A stretch of DNA of 64,000 bases from positions 1,240,001 through 1,304,000 of the forward strand of contig NZ_KB894093.1 of NCBI RefSeq assembly GCF_000374305.1. The letters run 5' to 3'. Below are positions 27,940-37,980 of this stretch, piece after piece (position 1 is the first letter of the stretch; the number at the start of each line of letters is the position of its first letter). The notes below the pieces were generated by a model, which was not told the origin of the DNA, ran no database searches, and saw only the letters and a program-made list of their open reading frames with translations. The DNA is from Actinomadura flavalba DSM 45200. Its GTDB lineage: Bacteria > Actinomycetota > Actinomycetes > Streptosporangiales > Streptosporangiaceae. Position numbers and translations under genes: made by a program.

Positions 27940-28251
27940 CTTGGCCCCACTCCCCTAGGGTCTGTGTCGATTTGCGCTCCATGGCCGGACGGGCGCGGAC
28001 GTCAGGCCGCCAAACGAAAGCCGTGGGGAAGAACTTACGGAAGCGAGAGACGATTCAACAGTCCCCGGGGGGCCCATTCTCGATATAGCCCACGCGGGCC
28101 ATGCCACCAGAACGGACTAGTTACCCATCCTTGACGTGCGAAGCTGCGGTGGGAGCGTCCGGCAGGCCGATGATGGCACGAACAAAGCGGCACCGGCTGC
28201 CAAATCGGCCGGACGGGGGGCGGGTGTCCCGTATGCACGGGTCGTCCCGCG
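27940..28251. other. Divergent promoter region between whiB and ponA2
   Basis: About 310 bases with lower GC content near 27960-28140. TTGACG occurs at about 28130 on the plus strand, but no -10 lies at proper spacing. Nothing else gene-like is seen. Confidence 0.4.
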
Positions 28252-28257
28252 TACCCT
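28252..28257 (+). promoter_or_regulatory. -10 box of ponA2 (leaderless)
   Basis: TACCCT ends six bases before the GTG at 28264. Confidence 0.55.
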
Positions 28258-28263
28258 GGTGTC

Positions 28264-30561
28264 GTGCACGAGGCGAACGAAGACCGGGTCAACCCCTTCC
28301 CCACCCTGTTCCGGCTGCTGGGAGCGGGTGTGGTCGCCGGCGTCCTGCTCGCGTTCATCGCGCTGCCGGGGGTCGGCAGCGCCGGGCTGACCGCCCGCGA
28401 CGCCGCCGACAACTTCCAGAACATGGAAAGCGACCTCAAGACGACGCCCCCGTCGGAGAAGACCGTCATGTACGACGCGGCGGGCAAGCCCGTCGCGACG
28501 TTCTTCGACCGGTACCGCGAGTCCATCCGGCTCGACCAGGTCGCCCCGATCATGCGCAAGGCCATCATCGACATCGAGGACGCCCGCTTCTACGAGCACG
28601 GCGCCCTCGACCTCAAGGGCACCCTGCGCGCGCTCGCCTCCAACGTCGAGTCCGACCAGACCCAGGGCGGCTCGACGCTCACCCAGCAGTACGTCAAGAA
28701 CCTCCTCGCCGACAGCGCCAAGACCAAGGAGGAGTACCAGGAGGCCACCGCCCCCACCGTCGGCCGCAAGGTCCGCGAGCTGCGCTACGCGCTCGACGTC
28801 GAACAGCGGATGACCAAGGACGAGATCCTCCAGGGCTACCTCAACATCGCCTACTTCGGCTCCGGCGCCTACGGCGTCCAGGCCGCCGCCAAGCGGTACT
28901 TCTCCAAGCCCGCCGCCAAGCTCAAGCTCGGCGAGGCCGCGCTGCTGGCCGGCATCACCCAGAACCCCGCCGCCTGGGACCCCATCCGCAACCCCAACGA
29001 CGCGCGGACGCGCCGCGACGTCGTCCTGAACCGGATGGCCGAACTCGGCACGATCACCCCGGCGCAGGCCAAGACCGAGATCGACAAGCCGATCCACCTG
29101 AACCGCACCGAACCGGTCGGCGGCTGCCAGATGAGCGACGCGCCGTTCTTCTGCCAGTACGCGATGTACGACGCGCTCAACCTGCTGTCCAAGGGCAAGT
29201 ACTGGTCGCTCAACGACACCAAGAAGCGCGAGGTCGTCAACGACCTGAACCGCGGCGGCTACTCGATCCGCACCACGCTCGACCGCAAGGCCCAGCGCTC
29301 TGTCGACCAGGCGCTGCGCAACATCGTCTCCCCGTCCAGTCACAAGGTCGGCGCGCAGGCGATGGTCGAGCCGGGCACCGGCAACGTCCGGGCCATCGGC
29401 CTCAGCAAGCGCTTCGGCTCCGGCAAGGGCCGCACCACGATCAACCTCCCGGCCAACTCCGCGCACGGCGGCGGCGTCGGCGTCTCGGCCGGTTCGACGT
29501 TCAAGATCTTCACGCTGCTCGCCGCACTCGACCAGGGCATCCCGGTCAACACCTCGATCGCCGCCGGGTCCAACACCGTCCTCAACGGCATGCGCGACTG
29601 CAAGGGCGGCGGTTTCGGGCCGTGGCCGGTCAAGAACTCCGACCCGGCCGAGAAGGGCGCGTACAACCTCAAGACCGGCACCTGGATGTCGGTGAACACC
29701 TTCTACGCCCACCTGGAGAAGCGCGTCGGCCTCTGCGACTCGGTGAAGATGGCCGAGCGGTTCGGCCTCCGGCAGGCGAGCGGGGCGCCGCTCCAGCAGG
29801 TCCCGTCTCAGGTCCTCGGCACCAACGAGATCGACATGGTGAGCCTCGCGTCGGCGTACGCGGGCATCGCGGCGCGCGGCAAGTACTGCGCGCCCGTCTC
29901 GATCACCGAGATCACCGACAACGAGGGCAAGAAGCTCAAGCTGCCCAAGGCCAAGTGCGACCAGGTCGTCGATCGCGGCGTGGCCGACCAGGCCAACTCG
30001 ATCATGCAGGGCGTCTTCGACAAGGGCACCGCGCGCGGGCGCTCGATCGGCCGTCCCGCCGCCGGTAAGACGGGCACCTGCGAGGCCCACACCTGCGCGG
30101 TGTTCGCCGGGCACACGCCGATCATGGCGTCGTCCGTCGCCTACTGGGACCCGCGCGGCCAGTTCAAGTACCCCGTCTACGGCGTCTACGGGGCCGACCA
30201 GCCCGCCGCCATCTGGCAGCAGGCGATGCGCACCGCCCTCGCGGGCCGTCCCGCCCCCGGCTTCACCCGCCCGACCGGCGACTTCGGCGACACCGCCACC
30301 GTCCCCGACGTCGTCGGCCTGTCCATCGGCGAGGCCACCACCAAGCTCCAGGCCGCCGACTTCGAGGTCCACGTCTCCCCCAAGCCCGTCCGCTCGTCCG
30401 AACCCAAGGGCACCGTCGCCTCGACGTCACCCTCGGCCGGAACGGAGGCGCCGCTCAGCAGCGTCGTCACCATCTACATGAGCAACGGCGACAAAGACGA
30501 GAACGAGGAGGGCGACGAGCCCAACGAGGGCGAGGGTTTCTTCCGCTGGCCCTGGGACTGA
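28264..30561 (+). CDS. Class A penicillin-binding protein with PASTA domain (PonA2-like)
   Basis: A 765-residue bifunctional peptidoglycan synthase. One N-terminal membrane helix lies at about 17-40. The GT51 transglycosylase domain (about 65-250) shows EDARFYEHGALDLKGTLRAL, QGGSTLTQQYVKN and ILQGYLNIAYFGSGAYGVQAA. The transpeptidase domain shows SxxK in SAGSTFKIFT (about 410), SVN in WMSVNTFYAHL (about 477) and KTGT in AAGKTGTCEAH (about 603). A single PASTA repeat (about 680-742, VPDVVGLSIGEATTKLQAA) and a short acidic tail follow. It corresponds to Rv3682, needed under acid and oxygen stress in mycobacteria. The gene is leaderless and divergent from whiB. Confidence 0.95.
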   Translation: MHEANEDRVNPFPTLFRLLGAGVVAGVLLAFIALPGVGSAGLTARDAADNFQNMESDLKTTPPSEKTVMYDAAGKPVATFFDRYRESIRLDQVAPIMRKAIIDIEDARFYEHGALDLKGTLRALASNVESDQTQGGSTLTQQYVKNLLADSAKTKEEYQEATAPTVGRKVRELRYALDVEQRMTKDEILQGYLNIAYFGSGAYGVQAAAKRYFSKPAAKLKLGEAALLAGITQNPAAWDPIRNPNDARTRRDVVLNRMAELGTITPAQAKTEIDKPIHLNRTEPVGGCQMSDAPFFCQYAMYDALNLLSKGKYWSLNDTKKREVVNDLNRGGYSIRTTLDRKAQRSVDQALRNIVSPSSHKVGAQAMVEPGTGNVRAIGLSKRFGSGKGRTTINLPANSAHGGGVGVSAGSTFKIFTLLAALDQGIPVNTSIAAGSNTVLNGMRDCKGGGFGPWPVKNSDPAEKGAYNLKTGTWMSVNTFYAHLEKRVGLCDSVKMAERFGLRQASGAPLQQVPSQVLGTNEIDMVSLASAYAGIAARGKYCAPVSITEITDNEGKKLKLPKAKCDQVVDRGVADQANSIMQGVFDKGTARGRSIGRPAAGKTGTCEAHTCAVFAGHTPIMASSVAYWDPRGQFKYPVYGVYGADQPAAIWQQAMRTALAGRPAPGFTRPTGDFGDTATVPDVVGLSIGEATTKLQAADFEVHVSPKPVRSSEPKGTVASTSPSAGTEAPLSSVVTIYMSNGDKDENEEGDEPNEGEGFFRWPWD

Positions 30562-30617
30562 CGTCCGCGCCTCCGACCAGTGGCCATCACGGAGGGTTCG
30601 CGACCCTCACCGACGGC

Positions 30618-30623
30618 TATAGG
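30618..30623 (+). promoter_or_regulatory. -10 box of a small cysteine-containing protein gene (leaderless)
   Basis: TATAGG ends six bases before the ATG at 30630. Confidence 0.5.
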
Positions 30624-30629
30624 TCGGTC

Positions 30630-30914
30630 ATGCGTCCGATGAGCGAGTCTTCCGGTTGGTTCCGCGGGCCCGAGCAGACGTGGGCGGTCGATCCGTGCCT
30701 CGCCGGGGAGGAGCCGCGCGAAGCGGTCGCGCACGCGTGGCGGGAGCGGGACGGGGAACGGCGGACCGCCTGCGCGGGCGGCGAGGACGTCGTCTTCACC
30801 GACAGCTCGGTCTTCGACCCCGCCGAAGCGGAGGCGTGCCCGGACTGCGTGCGGCTGGTGACGACCGGCCGCACCGGCCCCGGCCCGTCCGAGCACGGAA
30901 GGGCCGGGGCCTGA
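30630..30914 (+). CDS. Small cysteine-containing hypothetical protein
   Basis: A 94-residue protein with four cysteines, in DPCLAGE, RTACAGGED and EACPDC, which suggest a small zinc site. The composition and GC periodicity fit a real gene, and the TATAGG box six bases upstream supports the start. I do not recognise a family. It lies between ponA2 and the convergent YqeY gene. Confidence 0.6.
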   Translation: MRPMSESSGWFRGPEQTWAVDPCLAGEEPREAVAHAWRERDGERRTACAGGEDVVFTDSSVFDPAEAEACPDCVRLVTTGRTGPGPSEHGRAGA

Positions 30915-30924
30915 CACCGCCCGG

Positions 30925-31380
30925 TCAGGTGGCGAGCTGGCGTTTCACCTCCGAGGCGACGCGGCCGCCCTCGGCGCGGCCCGCGACCTTCGGGGTGACG
31001 GCCTTCATGACCTGGCCCATCGCGCGGGGGCCGGACGCGCCGGTCTCGGCGATGGCGTCGGTGACGAGGGCCGTCAGCTCGACGTCGCCGAGCTGCGTCG
31101 GCAGGTACTCGTCGAGGATGACGCCCTCGGCGCGCTCGGCGTCGGCCTGCTCGGCACGGCCCGCGTCCGCGAAGGCGGTCGCCGCCTCGCGGCGCTTCTT
31201 CGCCTCGCGCGTCAGCACCGCGACGACGTCGTCGTCGGACAGTTCGCGCGCCTTCTTCCCCGCGACCTCCTCGTTCTTCACCGCGGTGAGGGCCATGCGC
31301 AGCGTGCGGGTGCGCACGTCGTCGCGGGCCTTCATCGCGACCGACAGGTCCTGCTCCAGCTTGTCCTTGAGGTCGCTCAT
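30925..31380 (-). CDS. GatB/YqeY domain protein
   Basis: A 151-residue helical protein of the YqeY family: LKDKLEQDLSVAMKARDDVR, LRMALTAVKNEEV, VAVLTREAKKRREA, EGVILDEYLPTQL and GPRAMGQVMKAVTPKVAGRA, ending VASEVKRQL. It matches the C-terminal helical domains of GatB/GatE amidotransferases, which contact tRNA; as a free protein its role is unknown. ATG at 31380 is preceded by CAGAAT at six bases, so leaderless expression is possible. It is divergent from the metallophosphoesterase gene. Confidence 0.9.
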   Translation of the reverse strand: MSDLKDKLEQDLSVAMKARDDVRTRTLRMALTAVKNEEVAGKKARELSDDDVVAVLTREAKKRREAATAFADAGRAEQADAERAEGVILDEYLPTQLGDVELTALVTDAIAETGASGPRAMGQVMKAVTPKVAGRAEGGRVASEVKRQLAT

Positions 31381-31474
31381 GGTGACATTCTGCCGCGCCG
31401 CGGTCCCCAACCTCATCAGGGTTTCCCGCGCGCCGCCCGGGTCTGGAACGATGGGACTCTCAGGAAGGAGAACC

Positions 31475-32386
31475 GTGCGAAAGACCTACGGCCTGCCCCT
31501 CGGCCTGGCGGGCGCGGCTGCCGCGACGTTCGGGTACGCCTCGGTGATCGAGCGCAACTGGTTCCGGCTGCGCCGCGTGCGGGTGCCCGTGCTGCCCGCG
31601 GGGCGTCCTTCCGTCCGCGTCCTGCACATCTCCGACGCGCACCTCACGCCCGGCCGCACCCGGCTCATCCACTGGGTGCGCTCGCTGGACGCGCTCGAAC
31701 CCGACCTCGTCGTCAACACCGGCGACTCGCTGTCCCACCGCGACGCGATCGGCCCGTTCCTCGACGCGCTCGGGCCGCTGCTCGACCGTCCGGGCGCGTT
31801 CGTGTTCGGCTCGAACGACCTGTTCTCCCCGGTGCTGAAGAACCCGCTGCGTTACGTGTGGCGCACCAGCAAGTCCGACTACGCCCGGCAGGACCGCGAA
31901 CCCGACCTGCCCTACCGGGAGCTGTCGTCCGCGCTCCAGGCGGCGGGCTGGCTCGACCTCAACAACCGCATCGGCCGGCTGAAGGTCGGCTCGCTCGACG
32001 TCGAGTTCGGCGGCATCGACGACTCGCACATCGGCCGCGACCGCTACGACCGCATCGCCGGCCCCGTCGACCCGCAGGCCGACATCCACCTCGGCGTCAT
32101 GCACTCCCCCGAGCCTTCCAACATGGACCGTTTCGTCGCCGACGGCTACGACCTTCTCCTCGCCGGGCACACGCACGGCGGCCAGGTCTGCGTCCCCTTC
32201 TACGGCGCCCTCGCGACGAACTGCGGCATCGACCGTCCCCGCGTCAAGGGCCTGCACAAGCACAAGGGCGCCTACCTGAACGTCTCCGCCGGCCTCGGCA
32301 CCTCCCCCAAGGCCCCCTTCCGCTTCTGCTGTCCCCCCGAGGCCACCCTCCTGACCCTCGTCCCCCGCGCGACCCCACCGGACTAA
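31475..32386 (+). CDS. Metallophosphoesterase (membrane-anchored)
   Basis: A 303-residue calcineurin-like phosphoesterase. The N-terminal hydrophobic segment (GLPLGLAGAAAATFGYASVI) is a signal anchor. Metal-ligand motifs are HISDAHL (about 50-56), VVNTGDSL, FVFGSNDLFSP, VMHSPEP and LLAGHTHGGQVCVP (about 227-240). The GSND form replaces the usual GNHD, as in this actinobacterial subfamily (Rv3683 position). The likely substrate is a phosphodiester of the envelope or a nucleotide, but this is not known. GTG at 31475 is four bases after AGGAAGGAG. Confidence 0.92.
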   Translation: MRKTYGLPLGLAGAAAATFGYASVIERNWFRLRRVRVPVLPAGRPSVRVLHISDAHLTPGRTRLIHWVRSLDALEPDLVVNTGDSLSHRDAIGPFLDALGPLLDRPGAFVFGSNDLFSPVLKNPLRYVWRTSKSDYARQDREPDLPYRELSSALQAAGWLDLNNRIGRLKVGSLDVEFGGIDDSHIGRDRYDRIAGPVDPQADIHLGVMHSPEPSNMDRFVADGYDLLLAGHTHGGQVCVPFYGALATNCGIDRPRVKGLHKHKGAYLNVSAGLGTSPKAPFRFCCPPEATLLTLVPRATPPD

Positions 32387-32469
32387 ACGAGGACGCACCA
32401 CCCCCAAGGATCCGCTAGAGTGGGTGACGGCGCCGGGAGGAACGTACGATCTCCCGGGCAGCCACCAAC

Positions 32470-32543
32470 CGGGGTGTAGCGCAGCTTGGCAGCGCGCTTC
32501 GTTCGGGACGAAGAGGTCGTGGGTTCAAATCCCGCCACCCCGA
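32470..32543 (+). tRNA. tRNA-Pro (anticodon CGG)
   Basis: A 74-nt cloverleaf. Acceptor arms CGGGGTG (32470-32476) and CACCCCG (32536-32542) pair fully, with discriminator A at 32543. The anticodon loop TTCGGGA gives anticodon CGG, and the T arm contains GGGTTCAAATCCC. CCA is not encoded. A strong terminator follows directly. Confidence 0.96.
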
Positions 32544-32548
32544 CGCTA

Positions 32549-32590
32549 GAAAGAGCCCTTTCCGGGTACGGAAAGGGCTCTTTCGTTTTC
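32549..32590 (+). terminator. Strong terminator after tRNA-Pro
   Basis: A perfect 16-bp stem (32549-32564 with 32569-32584, arm GAAAGAGCCCTTTCCG), a GGTA loop and a following GTTTTC tract form a classical intrinsic terminator six bases after the tRNA. Confidence 0.92.
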
Positions 32591-32686
32591 GGTGCCTGTT
32601 CGAGCGACTCCAGGTCGACCGGCGTCGGCGCGGCGGCCGCGGCTCTGCTCCGAAAGAGGACAAGGGCCTTCAGTGGCCTGGCCCCA

Positions 32687-33920
32687 TCACGCGAGCGCGG
32701 TGACCGGTTCCATGCGCGCCGCTTTGGCGGACGGGTAGATTCCGGCGACCAGGCCGACCACAAGTCCGAGCAGCGGGCCGACGCCGATGAGCCAGGGTGG
32801 AATGGCGGCCGTCCAGTCCTTGCTCAGCGCGATTCCGATGGTCAGGTCGAGTGCGGCGATGGTACCCACGACCCCGCCGAGCAATCCCAGCATGCCGCTC
32901 TCCAACAGGAACTGCACGAGGATGGAACGCCGGGAGGCCCCGATAGCGCGGCGCAACCCGATCTCCTGCCTGCGTTCCAGGACGGCGACCAGAGTGGTGT
33001 TACCGATTCCGATGGCTCCGATCAGCAAGGAAACCGCCGCCATCACCAGGAATAGCGTGCGGGTGTCGGTCTCCACCTTCGCCCGCAACTGGCGGGGGTC
33101 CGGCGGGACCTGCGCGATCAGGCGTCCCGGCCGGGCAGGATCGAGGGCGACCTTGGCTTCGACCCCGACCTGCTGGGCGGCCCCGGGGCGAGTCTTGACG
33201 ATCACCCTGGGGTCCGCGAAAGTGAGCGCCGCCGCGGGATCCCGGGTCACCCACTCCGGGACGACCGCGGCCAGCGGCGCCTGTGACTCGAAGTCGGGGG
33301 TGGTCACAATGCCGAGCAGAAGGTAGGGGCGGCCGGCTATGTAGACGGTCGTCCGTCCGTCCACGCTGGAAGGGTCGGCGGGGTCGATACCGAGATTCCT
33401 GGCGGCGACGTCGCCCAGTAGCGCCACCCGATACCGCCGGTCCTGGTGCACCTGGTCGAACAGCCGGCCGGCGAGCGGCCGGAGCCTGAGCGCTGCGACG
33501 GCACCGACGTCGGCCGCCAGCACCGGAGTCTCCACCGCTGCGGAGGGGACCTGTGAGCCGACCCTGCTCACCTGCGGGAGCGTGTCCTTGGTAATCGCCA
33601 TCACGCCGGCGGAGGCGACCCCGTTGAGCCGTGCGGTCCTGCGTACGCCGTCAGGGTCGATCGCGGGTCCGCGCAGCCCGGTTGCGGCGTCGATCGGCTG
33701 TTCCTCCTCCGCGGCGGCCCCGTCGATCGTCACGCTGGTCGCCTTGAGGGCGTCGAATCGCGCCGACACCTGGGCGGCCGCAGAACTGGTCAGTCCCACG
33801 GTGGCGACCAGGGCGAGGATTCCGAACGCGACGCCCAGCAGTGTGAGGGCGCTGCGGACACGACGTCCGCCGATGGCCTCCAAGGACTCGGCCACCACGT
33901 CGCGCAGCGTTCCCAACCGG

Positions 33921-33928
<8 letters not shown>
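32687..33928 (-). CDS. MacB/FtsX-type ABC transporter permease
   Basis: A 413-residue permease. One N-terminal membrane helix (RSALTLLGVAFGILALVATVG, about 23-43), a large extracytoplasmic MacB periplasmic-core domain (about 50-275), and three C-terminal helices (about 283-310, 330-360, 378-400) with ERRQEIGLRRAIGASRRSIL, the conserved coupling segment. It ends YPSAKAARMEPVTALA, typical of this family. MacB-type systems use mechanotransmission to drive extracytoplasmic work such as peptide or toxin export. It overlaps the ATPase gene by eight bases and is last of a four-gene operon. Confidence 0.93.
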
Positions 33929-34615
<687 letters not shown>

Positions 34616-34619
<4 letters not shown>

Positions 34620-35860
34620 GGCTGTCCGCCCTGGCCCGCGTCGGCCGCGACGATGACCTCATCGCCCTGCCGCAGAGTCCCGCCCGTCGCGGTCACCGTG
34701 ACCTGCCCGTCGACCTCGAACCCGGGGCGCACCGCCACCTCGACCCGGTGGCCGGCGCGCAGCACCTTGACGATCGTCCGTCCCCCGGACTGCGACCACA
34801 GGGCCGAGGACGGGACCACCGGTGCGACAAAGCCGGCCTTCTCGATCTCCACCCGGGCCTGGTAGCCCTTGCCGATCCGCAGCGTTCGCGCCGCCTCGAG
34901 CGTCACCTCGGTGCGTTCTTCCTCTCCGTCGCCGTCCTGGGAGCGGGGAGCCCCCTCCCGAGGAGACGACTCTGCCGCAGAGGTGCTGATGCGTTGCACC
35001 CGCGCCGTCAACGAGCCGCCTCCGGGGGTGCTCACCGTGGCCTTGGCACCCTTGCGAAGGCCGAACGCGGCGGACGCATCCTCGACGATGCAGCGCAACA
35101 CCGGCCGACCGGAAGTGAGGACCACATCACCGGTACGGACGGAAGCGCCCACTCTCGCCTTGACGGTTCCCAGGCTCGCGGGCAGCGTCGGCACCATCAG
35201 CAGTTCCCTGCGCGGCAGGGTCACCTTGACGGCGGCGTTCTTCTCGGCCTTCTCGTCCTTGGGCTCCAACCCCGGTGGCGGATATCCCCTCTGCCGGTAG
35301 AGCCTGTACACGGCCATCCGCGTGACGGCGTCGAACCTGCCCCTGGCAGCGCCACCGCCCAGGATCCCGAGGCGTGACAGGGCGGCCTGAAGCTGTTCGA
35401 CGTCCGGCCCGGAGGCATTGGGCAGGATGTCCCGATACGCCGGCAGGCGACCGACCAGCAGGATCACCGGCCGCCCCGACACCTCCATGACGACCTGGCC
35501 TTCGCCGACTCTCCGCCCCTGCTTGATGGGCAGCGCAGTGACGACGGGATCACCCTGGTCGTCACCCACCGCCACGGGAACGGGAAGCCGCGTCTTCGGC
35601 TCGGCTCGGCATTCCAGGCCCGCGGTGCGGACCAGCCGCTCGAACCGCACGGGGACCTTGATCGTGGACCTCGGTGGGGCGGCGGCGCTCGCGGCGAGTT
35701 GCCGCGGCGACCTGGACTGGCTCGCCAGTCCCCAGGTTCCCGCGGTCACGAGCAGGAGACAGGTCGCACCTGCCGTGCCCAGCGTCCAGGGCCGCCGCGA
35801 GCCGCCCCGCTTCGCCCCCGCCGGTTCGCCACGACCACCTCGGCGATGCGGGCGCTTCAT
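34616..35860 (-). CDS. HlyD-like membrane-fusion protein with peptidoglycan-binding domain
   Basis: A 414-residue protein anchored by one helix (about 27-46, LGTAGATCLLLVTAGTWGLA) after a basic cytoplasmic start. A peptidoglycan-binding-1 domain (SGPDVEQLQAALSRLGILGG...AVYRLYRQRGY, about 145-190) is followed by barrel-sandwich and beta-barrel segments of the HlyD type (ARVGASVRTGDVVLTSGRPV, RIGKGYQARVEIEKAGFVAPVVPSSALW). In Gram-positive bacteria such proteins link MacB-type transporters to the cell wall. ATG at 35860 overlaps the preceding stop (ATGA). Confidence 0.88.
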
Positions 35861-36894
35861 TCCCCTTGGCCTGACAGAAGCCTCCGCGCCCGCGCGAGCG
35901 CCTCCCGGTTCATCTCCTGAATGGCCGCGACCTCGCCTTCGTACTTGCGAAGCCCCGCCGTGTAGTAGCGGTCTTCCAGAAGCCGGCGCTGGGGCGTGTA
36001 GCCGATCTTGGCATCGCACCGGGCCTCCGCCACGGCCAGTGGCCGGTCGACGGGCTCGGCTTGATCCGGTGAGTCCTTGACGAGTTCGTCGGCCCGCGCC
36101 CGAAGGGCTTCCGGAGAGGCGAAATCACCCTTCCCCAGCGCCTTGACGCATTCCGACCATTTTCGATTCAGGGTCTGGAACGCGGGATCCGACGTGGCCT
36201 GTTTCCTGGCCCAGATCGGCAGGTTTCCGGCGAGCTGCGTGAGCTTCAGCTCCGCTTCCAAGGAGCCGAAGACGGCCTTGCGGGCCTCGGCGATGCAACC
36301 GTTGTCCGGTGTGCCCGTCTCGGACCCGTCCGGCAGCTGGACTTTGATCGTCCTGGACCAGTCTCCCACCAGGGTCGCCTCCCAGCGCTTGCGGTCGCTC
36401 GGAGACAAGTTCTGTTGGCCCTGCCTGCCTTCACGGGACGGATCGGCGTTGCCCTCCAGGTCCTTCGCCCGGTACTTGCCGTAGCCGTACCGCTCGGCCT
36501 CGGCCAGTGAGATCCCGTAGTGGTCGTTGCCGATGGTCGGAGCAATGTCACGTGGGGCGACGGGATTCTTCACGTAGTCGAATCCCGACTTCCGCATGCA
36601 GCGCCGAATCATCTCCTGCACCGCGGCCTCACGCACGCTGTCGCCGTCGAACAGGCCGCGCAGGGTATCCCGCACCCCCGGGTCGGGGCGGTCCGGGATC
36701 GTCCATCGGCCTCCCGCCAGGGCCGGATCGGCGGCCCCCGTCTCGTCCTCGCCGAGGACCGAGTACGCGCCCGCGCCGACCGCGACGGCGAGCACCAGCC
36801 CGCCGATGAGCGCATTCCGGCGTCGATTACTGGATGGAGCCGGGGACGGCCCGGACTGCTCCGGGCCGTCCACCGGTTCATTCGCGTTGCTCAT
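35857..36894 (-). CDS. Membrane-anchored extracytoplasmic protein of the ABC cassette, unknown function
   Basis: A 345-residue protein: a proline-rich start, one membrane helix (about 27-47, NALIGGLVLAVAVGAGAYSVL) and a helical extracytoplasmic domain with paired cysteines (RRCMRKSGFDYV, NGCIAEARKAV, WSECVKALG, EARCDAKIGY). The four cysteines may form two disulfides. Repeated segments of the form x-x-C-M-x-x-x-G-[FY]-x-Y resemble a family found next to MacB-type exporters and lanthipeptide or bacteriocin loci in Streptomyces, but I know no function. It is the first gene of the overlapping exporter operon, 36 bases after the secreted six-cysteine protein gene. Confidence 0.78.
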   Translation of the reverse strand: MSNANEPVDGPEQSGPSPAPSSNRRRNALIGGLVLAVAVGAGAYSVLGEDETGAADPALAGGRWTIPDRPDPGVRDTLRGLFDGDSVREAAVQEMIRRCMRKSGFDYVKNPVAPRDIAPTIGNDHYGISLAEAERYGYGKYRAKDLEGNADPSREGRQGQQNLSPSDRKRWEATLVGDWSRTIKVQLPDGSETGTPDNGCIAEARKAVFGSLEAELKLTQLAGNLPIWARKQATSDPAFQTLNRKWSECVKALGKGDFASPEALRARADELVKDSPDQAEPVDRPLAVAEARCDAKIGYTPQRRLLEDRYYTAGLRKYEGEVAAIQEMNREALARARRLLSGQGE

Positions 36895-36930
36895 ACGAGG
36901 AAAAGAGCCTCTTCTGATCTGACGGTATGG

Positions 36931-37338
36931 TCAGCAGCCGCCATTGCGACCGCGGTGCGAGTTACCGCGGTCCTCGCCCGGTCCCTTGGTCTGCCACTTA
37001 TTGTAGGTGATCCAGACCGTGTTGACCTTGTAATCCGCCTTGTCGTAAACGCAGACCCGTTGAAGCGTGGTGAACATGCTCGCCCAGGTGGAGTCGTCGT
37101 CCTCCTGCGGGCCCCACTTGTTGCAGGGGTAGACGATCTGGTTGCCCCAGTTCGTACAGGCGATGTCCGACCGGTTGACGGTGCCGGTGAAGTTCGGCTT
37201 GGTCCAGGCACAGAACTGGCCGCTCTCGCAGCCTCCGGGACCGGCGAGGGCCGCGGGGGCCGCGAGTGTTCCGAGCGACACGCTCGCGGTGGCGGCCAGG
37301 ACGGCCGCCCCCAAGACGCGCTTGACGGTGATGGACAC
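36931..37338 (-). CDS. Small secreted six-cysteine protein (peptidase-inhibitor I36-like)
   Basis: A 135-residue precursor. A Sec signal peptide (VKRVLGAAVLAATASVSL) ends at AAPAALA (about residue 32). The mature 103-residue chain has six cysteines at 37, 43, 61, 72, 96 and 135 and starts with CESGQFCAWTKPNFTG, the signature of the I36/SMPI-like beta/gamma-crystallin fold. Metalloprotease inhibitors and many uncharacterised secreted proteins share it. A basic, glycine-rich tail (RGNSHRGRNGGC) ends in cysteine. GTG at 37338 follows GGGAG by five bases. It sits in front of the exporter operon; whether it is a substrate of that system is inference, since Sec export is expected. Confidence 0.82.
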   Translation of the reverse strand: MSITVKRVLGAAVLAATASVSLGTLAAPAALAGPGGCESGQFCAWTKPNFTGTVNRSDIACTNWGNQIVYPCNKWGPQEDDDSTWASMFTTLQRVCVYDKADYKVNTVWITYNKWQTKGPGEDRGNSHRGRNGGC

Positions 37339-37423
37339 GTAGACTCCCAGGTGCTTCGCGCTGGCCCGACCTCGTAGCTGAGCCGCCAAGCCGTTACGGG
37401 GTCGGGCTAAAGGACGCCGCGAA

Positions 37424-37452
37424 GTCTTACACACGAGTCAAGAAGCCGTCAA
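37424..37452 (-). promoter_or_regulatory. Sigma-70-type promoter of the six-cysteine protein and exporter operon
   Basis: On the minus strand TTGACG (37447-37452), exactly 17 bases, TAAGAC (37424-37429). This is the best consensus promoter in the window, in a locally AT-rich stretch. It predicts a leader of about 80 bases. Confidence 0.65.
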
Positions 37453-37941
37453 TTACTCCAAATGCACATAATTTGACCGCTTCTGCCAGTTTCGGTAACG
37501 AGGATCGAACCTCCGTCAGCGACCTGCGCGAACCGCACTTCACAGCCCGCTGCCGGCACTTGCCTCGGCCCTTGACCATGCGCGTCCGCCGTGAGCTGCA
37601 TCAACGACGTACCGACAGGTCAGTGCTGTGGAGGAATCGCAGCCGACGAAGCCCGGCCCGCCCGGAAAGGGCACCAGCTGCCACATGCGGCGGACTCGAC
37701 GTCATTCACCGAACATGGCCCCGGACAGCCGCCATGTCACACCCGCCGTTGTCCAGGGCTGGCCACTGTGCCGTCGCGAAACATGGCGCAGAGGACGGTC
37801 TTGCCGGTACCGGCAACGGCGCCGTTGAGGCGTTCAACGCCGCCCTCGAATGAGGAGACGGGCATCGGGAGCCTGCGTACTCGCCCGGCTTCGCCGGATC
37901 CAGCCGGGCTCAGCGAACGCTGGTCAGCGACAGCAGCCGAG
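37453..37941. other. Intergenic region without a supported gene
   Basis: About 490 bases between the promoter of the cysteine-rich protein gene and a strong hairpin. The minus-strand reading of 37680-37858 contains protein-like text (GAVAGTGKTVLCAMF) but no proper start and is broken by a stop; it may be a gene remnant or chance. Nothing else is recognised. Confidence 0.4.
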
Positions 37942-37980
37942 CATCAGGCCCGCTCCTCGTGATGAGGAGCGGGCCTGATG
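37942..37980. terminator. Strong 17-bp hairpin
   Basis: Perfect inverted repeat 37942-37958 and 37964-37980 (arm start CATCAGGCCCGCTCC) with a GTGAT loop. No gene ends immediately beside it on either strand, so it may mark the end of a lost gene or insulate the accessory cassette. Confidence 0.75.

Noticed and set aside
32470..32543. tRNA-Pro as an integration site for the exporter cassette
   Set aside because: The tRNA 3' end is not repeated in 32.6-38.3 kb and there is no integrase.
37680..37858. Protein-like minus-strand stretch containing GAVAGTGKTVLCAMF
   Set aside because: There is no start with ribosome-binding site, a stop ends it, and I cannot link it to a family, so it is left as intergenic.
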